64,000 nt of DNA. It comes from Musa acuminata AAA Group (Eukaryota > Streptophyta > Magnoliopsida > Zingiberales > Musaceae). Under the pieces are notes generated by a model that saw only the letters and a list, made by a program, of their open reading frames with translations, was not told the origin of the DNA and ran no database searches. Within the stretch, counting starts at the first letter, position 1; every line of letters begins with the position of its first letter. Shown here one piece after another: positions 59,001-64,000 of this stretch. The DNA is taken from contig NC_088330.1 in assembly GCF_036884655.1 (NCBI RefSeq), positions 33,151,001 through 33,215,000 of the forward strand. Direction: 5' to 3'. The position numbers were made by a program, and so were the translations under genes.

Positions 59001-61564
59001 GAATAATAGCACCACAAAGAGCGGTCATAGGGATGTGCCTCTCACCACTCTCGTATAATGTGGTAAAAAAGAAAATTAATTCATTTAATCATTCTGCAAT
59101 GATCCATATTACAATCCTTTTCTCCTTTTAATAAACTCTCTAGATTCAAGAAGAAAAGTTAAAAGAATAAACAAAATTATAATCGAGAGAATTACAACCC
59201 TTGGATTAAGATTCATCAACCTACCCTTTTCTGGGGAAGGTGCTTTCAAATTTATGTTGGTAGATAATCTTTATTTTTACAATATGTTTAATTGAGTAGA
59301 CTTATTTGAAGATTCTCTAATCAGGCTTCAACTTTGTTGTAGGGATGAAATCCTTATTGAAGTTCAAATTTGGAAATTTCCTATTTTTCTGTTTGGCTTC
59401 CTTTTTCTTCTACCTAAGGATTGTGAGAATGCAAAATAGAAATGTAGAAGATGTTTCAATGTGACAACTTACTATATTTGCAAAAATCCCCCTTGAATAG
59501 TAACCTTTATTGAAAAGAAAAATAAATCAAAATCGTGGACATCAGCTTGCCTACTTGGTATCTCCACATTGCAGATGTGCATAATCTCAAACTTCTAAAG
59601 CATCCATGAGAAAGTGCCTTCTTATCAACTCCGGTTCTTGTTCTTTTACTTCCTCATGCTTCAAGGAATTTTGATTCTGATTTTTTTGCCTCTGCCCTTG
59701 TTTATGAGGTATCCTGTTGTCTACATGAATTTCATGATAGAGGTGAATGGGGAGGTAAACTTTTAGGAAGCTAGTCACATACTGCTTTGAGGTGAATGGT
59801 GAGTTCATAAGATATGATTTCTCCTCTCTCAATTATCAAACTCTTGATATGGAGCCTGGAGGCATGTGGTGAGTGCTTAGCAAGAAATGAATGCTCCTCT
59901 CTCTAAACTATCAAATCCTTCATATGGAATCTTGACTATCCATCACAAATAGTTACTTACACTTGTTGATTGTTGGTGCTAATTTGAGCAAATAAATTTA
60001 AAAGTTGAACTTCATTATTTACGCTTACATGCAAGCTCATGTGCATGTAGCAACATCCTTCCATTGTGCAATTGCTATGCAATCCTTTTCACTGCTTAAT
60101 CCACCTCTCCCTTTTTCTAAGCTATTTTGTGTTGGTATTTGTAAGGTTTACATCAGACATTTCTGTCTTATCCTTCTTTGGAGCTGAGGTTCCTCATCCT
60201 AAATGCTAACTATTTTCATATGTATAAATATATATGTAACACCAGCCATCAATCTCAACATTCTATCTCAACATTTTTTATCCACATTACACTAATATTT
60301 GGATATAGTTTTCTTAGTCGTCAAGTTTCTGATCTAAGAATTACACAGTAAAATTTTTCTTTCTGAGAGAAGGGTATGCAAATCACACAGTAAAAGTATG
60401 TTTTCCAAACTTACATTTCTATGAGCATTATTGTTTATGATCCCTCTATCATGCTGAACTTCAAGAAAGGGAACTCATACTTGTTGCTTTTTTCCTACTA
60501 TTATCTCCATTCGGTGATTAAAGTTTTACAAGTGTTACGCTTTGTACACTAATTTTTTTTGTCCTACTTATTCTGAAACCCTCTTGAGAGTTCACTTCCG
60601 TAGTTCTATTTAAAATTTATTATTTCTGTATCCTCATTTAGTATAGTAATGTCACAGACCCTGTGCAGATAGGTAAGGACTCAAGGATGGCCCTTCCTAT
60701 GTACCTTGAATAAATTATTTGTTTGTCTTGCCAGTTACTTTTCGCACTTGCAATTACTCAATTACCTTGTTATTCTTGGATTCTAGTTCCACTAACGTGG
60801 CATTTTTCAACTTCAAAGTTGTATCCATCATACTGCACTTCACCAATCACCTACTCGTTATAAAAATCCACAACAAATGGTTCAGACTTCAACTTAATGT
60901 AAGACTATTGTACTTGGCAGGATCAGCTTCTTGCAGTCATGCATGGTTAATACCAAACATGAAGTTTGGTCCTTCTTTATGCTACTGATTTCGACCTAAA
61001 GGGAAGATCTAAATTGAGTCTTTTTTTTTTTAATGTATTTTGGTGTAAGAATTATGAATGTGGATATAGAAATTCAAGCAAAATCTTTTTCTGACTAATT
61101 AATCCAACGGTATGAACATTCCACGTGCTCCATTAACCTCTCTCTGCAAAGTTGCCATGGGCCTTTTGTGAGCGGACAGCATACCATATGATGATAAGAA
61201 AGTATTAGCTGCATTGCTAAGCAGGATGAAGAAGATTATCTGACCTTACCATGATGTTAAGTTTCTCTTTAATTCCTATGATTTATTTTCAGATAAAGAC
61301 TGAGAATACTGTGTTTTTTGTTTTTGTATTCTTTGTATCAATATGTTATTCTTCAACTTTCTTGACAAAGCTTACGTTCTTAATCCACATTATCGTTTTG
61401 TATCATCATTCATTGATGTCAAGTGTGATGATGGTTGAAATTTAACTGTATATGTAACAGTTGTGACAGGTTCAGGTGAAAAATATAGACTTGCTGATCT
61501 AAACATGGAGGCCACTGCATCAGGCGATGATGAAGATGATGACATTGACTGGGAGGAAGGATAA
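47094..61564 (+). CDS. TFIIE-alpha: General transcription factor TFIIE large (alpha) subunit
   Basis: Ten exons: 47094-47116, 47267-47389, 50457-50577, 52372-52500, 55061-55170, 55262-55445, 56060-56260, 57999-58214, 58305-58515 and 61461-61564 (TAA), 1422 nt, 473 residues. TFIIE recruits and regulates TFIIH at RNA polymerase II promoters. Residues 1-100 form the winged-helix domain (MSLEPFA-RLVRLAGRAFYDD, then RRQWVREEDLAKTLKLHAKQ). The zinc ribbon is C163-x2-C166 ... C188-x2-C191 (CPNCGRR, FHCENC). A Lys/Glu coiled coil and a helical DEYLKAYYAALLKRQ segment follow. The end is acidic (DDEDDDIDWEEG), the part that in other TFIIE-alpha proteins contacts TFIIH p62. Introns are unusually large because of transposon insertions. 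The eighth intron is best explained as GC-AG. The first intron is 150 nt with no stop, so its retention would add 50 residues in frame. Confidence 0.95.
48120..48230. repeat. Degenerate dispersed plant repeat (GGCAGCCT...CACAAGGCT type)
   Basis: The stretch aggGCAGCCTcgcaCACAAGGCTtcc...CATCCTGG resembles a very common plant dispersed sequence with a GGCAGCCCGGTGCACAAGGCTCCCGCC core. A shorter relative in the other orientation lies in RABF1 intron 5 near 29328-29400 (ggctgctta...gagcctcttgcactggg). It is highly diverged and was recognised from memory. Confidence 0.4.
48465..48516 (+). mobile_element. 3' tail of an RTE-type LINE in TFIIE-alpha intron 2
   Basis: The sequence gtagccgaccccaaataact, followed by gggactgatg and a TTG-repeat tail, matches the 3' end of plant RTE-clade LINEs (GTAGCCGACCCCAAATxxxTGGGA...TTGTTGTTG). 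Only the tail remains. Confidence 0.65.
49558..50256. mobile_element. TIR-bounded non-autonomous element in TFIIE-alpha intron 2
   Basis: Ends carry a perfect 14-bp terminal inverted repeat: taagaagcacggac at 49558-49571 and its reverse complement at 50243-50256. GATACG/GACACG words lie inside the left end and GTATCGTGT/GGACACGGAC words inside the right end. It has no coding capacity. A second element (49681-49914) is inserted in it. A diverged relative of its right half lies at 8279-8540. A clean target duplication could not be seen, so the superfamily is undecided. Confidence 0.65.
49681..49914. mobile_element. Nested hAT-like MITE, GTACCG-rich
   Basis: The 234-bp insert is flanked by an exact 8-bp duplication ATTCAATT (49673-49680 and 49915-49922), the hallmark of hAT elements. 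The ends are imperfect inverted repeats, CAGGGTCTGCAGTATCG against CAAGGTTCACAATACCG (11 of 17 match). The inside is packed with GGTACCG/CGGTACC words, including a direct repeat gtgtaccgctcggta at about 49812 and 49834. No ORF. Confidence 0.85.
52983..54076. mobile_element. Non-autonomous hAT-like element in TFIIE-alpha intron 4
   Basis: The 1094-bp segment is flanked by an exact 8-bp duplication GATATAGG (52975-52982 and 54077-54084). It starts TAAGGATTACAAC and ends ACAAACTCTA, which reverse-complements to TAGAGTTTGT, the TA-starting termini seen in hAT elements. Both ends hold GTACCG/CGGTAC words (for example accgcccttattgggcggta near 54036) like the smaller MITE at 49681, while the middle is AT-rich. 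No coding capacity. Confidence 0.75.
54540..54780. repeat. Older GTACC-word repeat remnant
   Basis: Contains scattered gtataccgac, tggtaccatac and aatatcggtagg words like the ends of the hAT-like elements at 49.7 and 53 kb, but mutated and without clear ends. Probably an older copy. Confidence 0.4.
58215..58304 (+). other. Probable GC-AG intron of TFIIE-alpha
   Basis: Exon 8 must join exon 9 (gat-gag-tat, DEYLKAYY) in phase 0. The only fitting donor is CAG|GCTAGT at 58214/58215; the nearby GT at 58219 would shift the frame to an immediate stop. The acceptor is TTTTTAG at 58304. Unspliced reading stops after 12 residues. Confidence 0.75.
58603..58658 (+). pseudogene. Decayed duplicate of part of TFIIE-alpha exon 9
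   Basis: These 56 bases align without gaps to 58441-58496 (coding QVGKKAKREDYENDDVEW) with about 8 mismatches and an offset of 162 bases. The copy has in-frame TGA and TAA codons and lies within intron 9, so it is not used. Confidence 0.85.
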
Positions 61565-63380
61565 ACCTAGACAAATTCAAGAAGTTTCTTGCTGATTGGC
61601 CAAGGAGCAAGAGCCTTCCAGTTGCTTCGTCTTCTCACTGTAACTCATAGCTAGGTGGTAGGATGACTAAGGTGCTGCTGCAGTATAATATCTGATGCAT
61701 CGTAGCTGAAACTTTACAAGTTAGTTTAGTAAGGCTAAAGTTCTCAAGGGGAAAAGACATAGGTTTCTTGGTTAATCTTCTAAGCACATTTAGTGTAGAT
61801 TATTTCTGTATAGTAACACCATGGCTGCTGCAGTACTGGTAACCAAACATTTAGCTTGCATTTGTTGCATATTCTTCGAGCGTGTAGGGTTATGTATGTT
61901 TTCATATCTTTGTGTCCAATTGCTAGTGACTGTGATTGTGATTCGCAACGTATATCGCTGTTAACTATGTAATTTGGTTTTTGCCCCAACTGGAGCAACA
62001 AAGTTGATAACAAGGTTAGATGGACATTTTGCCTGCAGGTGCTGGAGATGCAGCCTCCAAGGGATCTCTGTTTGTCTTTGCGGCCAGTTCTTTTTTATTG
62101 GTTTCATTAAATGGTTGCTAACACTATTTACGGGTCTTCATGCAACACCTTATTGTTCTTCATGCTTTTGCCCTTGTTATGTTTTACAGTTGGTGTATTG
62201 GAAAACTCCACCGGGAATCCGCATGATGTCCAGCTGAGTCCAGGAGACTTGGCTACGTTACAAGTATGCTTCTGGCTGTGTTTTCATTTTCTTATTAGTT
62301 AATGTTGTTGGAATCTGCGTCACAACTGCCTTGTAATTCTTGTGATTCTAAAATTGGACATCATCATCATGCTTTATGGCTGACATCTTTTGCCCATGGG
62401 AGTTTTTTTTTGGCATCTTAGAAGGAACAGAAGTTACTGGCAATCCTTGTTGCTTGGGGATTAGAAGAATCAGATGTATACACTACATGGCTAAGTTTTC
62501 TTTAAAACTTTTAGATTGTGGCATTCCAGATTCTGTTTGCAAATGCATCCCAACAGGGAGAGGACCCCATGGAGGTGAGGTGACATGCAACATCTTAAAT
62601 TCTTTGGTGTGGGGAATCCACCCACCAAGTAAACATCAGCTTATAGTGGGTGGTCTCATATGTCCCAATTCATTTATTCTGCTACTGCTGAGTATTATTA
62701 TAGTGATCAAATGGTGCTGTTTATGTGAAGTAATCTTACCACTACTATCTGTTATCCATGGTGGTGTTTATGCGTTGTAGACATGGATCCACTTTATCTA
62801 ATGCTTCCTTTTCAATCCAGCATTCTTCACCACCACCACCATTGCCGTGTAAAGTGTATCGGAATTGCCCCGTGAAATATGCACCACTAGATTTAAAGGT
62901 TTGCCACCGTGGGAACTCCACCCTCTCTCTCTCTTCACAGATCTCCTACTGCTCTTTCATCGCTTCAGTGTTCAACTACATCATACATACAACTGCCTCA
63001 AGGTATGTTTTTCTTTTTTTTTTTTTACATTTAAAAGGTTATTTCTTCTCCAAAACTATACAATCATATATTGACAGTTACTATAGAGCATTGAGTTTCC
63101 ATTGGCAGACGACAAACCATTTTTCTCTATATTCATTTATGATTCTCGATACATTTTTGTCTAAGAAACAACGACAGCCAGCCAGGAAGTGTCTCTATAA
63201 TGCACCTAAACACAACCCACAATAGCTTTCCAAAGTGGGGGGGACAAAAACCCTCTTTTGTTGTAGTCCACAACTCAATCCAAATATTTGTAACTTTTAC
63301 ACAAGCAATTCTTCATTTTTTACTTTCACCTAAACCTTATCATGAACATGTCGTCAAATGCTCATCCACTTCCCTACCTT
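61565..63380. other. TFIIE-alpha 3' region and spacer
   Basis: About the first 400 bases are the likely TFIIE-alpha 3' UTR. Frames at 61974-62302, 62376-62780 and 62758-63225 are open for up to 155 codons, but have no recognisable domain or splice-supported extension. I call no gene here. Confidence 0.45.
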
Positions 63381-63382
63381 CT

Positions 63383-63390
63383 TATATATA
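63383..63390 (+). promoter_or_regulatory. TATA box of the second small secreted-peptide gene
   Basis: TATATATA-like sequence 56-63 bases ahead of the ATG at 63446. It implies transcription starting near 63415 and a leader of about 30 bases. Confidence 0.6.
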
Positions 63391-63445
63391 CTCATGCTGG
63401 TTTGCACAAGATTGTTACGAGACCAAGCCAAAGGTGACACACAGC

Positions 63446-63784
63446 ATGAAGCTCCTCAGCCTACTTGTTATGATGGTTTCTGCCATGCTTGCAGTATCCA
63501 TCACGGGGTCATCCTCCGCTGCAGACCTCCGCCATCGCAAGACACCAAAGCTCGACACCAAAGAAGGTCTCCTGCATCATCAGCTCAAGGGTGTGACTTC
63601 TTCCACAGGCAGTAATGGTGTAGGAGTCACCAGCCTTCACGAGTTCGCCGACGCTGTTGGCCAACAAGGAAACACCTTTGGAGCAAGCAAGAGTGCGTAC
63701 CCTGGAAATGACATCGACGGCCATCATAGTATTGATCCCACGTCTTGGGTTCAGAGGAATGCATCTCCCCCGGATCACGAGTGA
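63446..63784 (+). CDS. Small secreted peptide precursor, function unknown
   Basis: A single-exon frame of 112 residues from the ATG at 63446, chosen because a TATA box lies at 63383-63390 and the new N-terminus is a clear signal peptide (MKLLSLLVMMVSAMLAVSI, cleaved near the Ser/Ala run at 23-28). The frame is open further upstream, but that part lacks signal-peptide character and would precede transcription start. After the signal comes a basic then Ser/Gly-rich variable part, and a C-terminal block GNDIDGHHSIDPTSW followed by a proline-containing tail ending PPDHE. A short conserved acidic, His-containing C-terminal motif after a variable pro-region is the usual layout of plant peptide hormones (CLE, RGF, PSY and others), but I recognise none of these motifs exactly. 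No cysteine pattern is seen in the mature part. Confidence 0.62.
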   Translation: MKLLSLLVMMVSAMLAVSITGSSSAADLRHRKTPKLDTKEGLLHHQLKGVTSSTGSNGVGVTSLHEFADAVGQQGNTFGASKSAYPGNDIDGHHSIDPTSWVQRNASPPDHE

Positions 63785-64000
63785 TCTGCGACCCTTTAAA
63801 GGACTCTCCATGAAGCGACAACAGCAGTGGTGTAAGCTCAACATAAATGAGGTAGATCGGTCTCTCTTTTAAGTATGCAGAAGAACCATCTCTCATGTTC
63901 ATGTACTATGAAATCTATGCTTACTAATCTCATGATAAGTAGTTGAATCTCCCTCCTCCAATTTTGATCAAATTCTTTGATGAAGATACCTGAGATGTTA
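63785..64000. other. 3' flank of the peptide gene
   Basis: Probable 3' UTR and the end of the window; no further feature is seen. Confidence 0.5.

Noticed and set aside
62376..63225. Overlapping 134- and 155-codon plus-strand frames after TFIIE-alpha
   Set aside because: No family resemblance, no convincing start context or introns; likely chance openings in 3' flank DNA.

Overview
This window is nuclear DNA from a flowering plant. The genes carry many spliceosomal introns, the intergenic and intronic DNA is AT-rich with many microsatellites, and there are plant-only families: a group III XTH, an R2R3-MYB of the RAX/MYB36 type, an isoprenylated HMA protein and the plant-unique RAB5 GTPase RABF1/ARA6. 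Codon use and repeat style (GC-rich exons in some genes, GTACCG-rich dispersed elements) suggest a monocot, possibly Musaceae. That lineage guess is an inference and cannot be proved from the window.

Layout. (1) 1-4458, plus: a plant C2H2 zinc-finger/coiled-coil protein whose 5' end is unclear. (2) 5439-6557, minus: a group III XTH in four exons, convergent with gene 1. (3) 6620-14035: intergenic DNA with an old TIR-type repeat fragment (about 8.28-8.54 kb) and a decayed, antisense Ty1/copia retrotransposon (about 10.27-14.03 kb). (4) 14604-15699, minus, and 17506-18920, plus: a divergent pair, a RAX/MYB36-type MYB and a two-HMA HIPP, sharing a 1.8-kb intergenic region that holds three CACGTG G-boxes near the HIPP gene. 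(5) 18921-23035: gene-free. (6) 23036-30194, plus: RABF1/ARA6 in eight coding exons, with a fossil RTE-type LINE in intron 3. (7) 31227-31502, minus: a small secreted peptide precursor with an IDA-like PPPSAPS core. (8) 31503-37952: mostly gene-free AT-rich DNA. (9) 37953-45222, plus: a vacuolar amino-acid transporter of the AVT1 type in 12 coding exons, one intron of which is a textbook U12-type AT-AC intron. (10) 47094-61564, plus: the TFIIE large (alpha) subunit in ten exons spread over 14.5 kb, swollen by nested non-autonomous transposons in its introns, with a probable GC-AG intron and a decayed duplicate of part of exon 9. (11) 63446-63784, plus: a second small secreted peptide precursor of unknown function.

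The genes are not an operon and show no obvious shared pathway; this is an ordinary euchromatic gene neighbourhood. Exon structures were built by hand from splice signals, reading-frame continuity and remembered family sequences. For genes 2, 4, 5, 6, 9 and 10 the joined coding lengths are exact multiples of three and end at the expected stop. The most interesting observations are the AT-AC intron, the GC-AG intron, an in-frame retainable first intron in TFIIE-alpha, two transposon insertions with clear 8-bp target duplications, a 17-bp perfect hairpin in a HIPP intron, and two candidate signalling-peptide genes.
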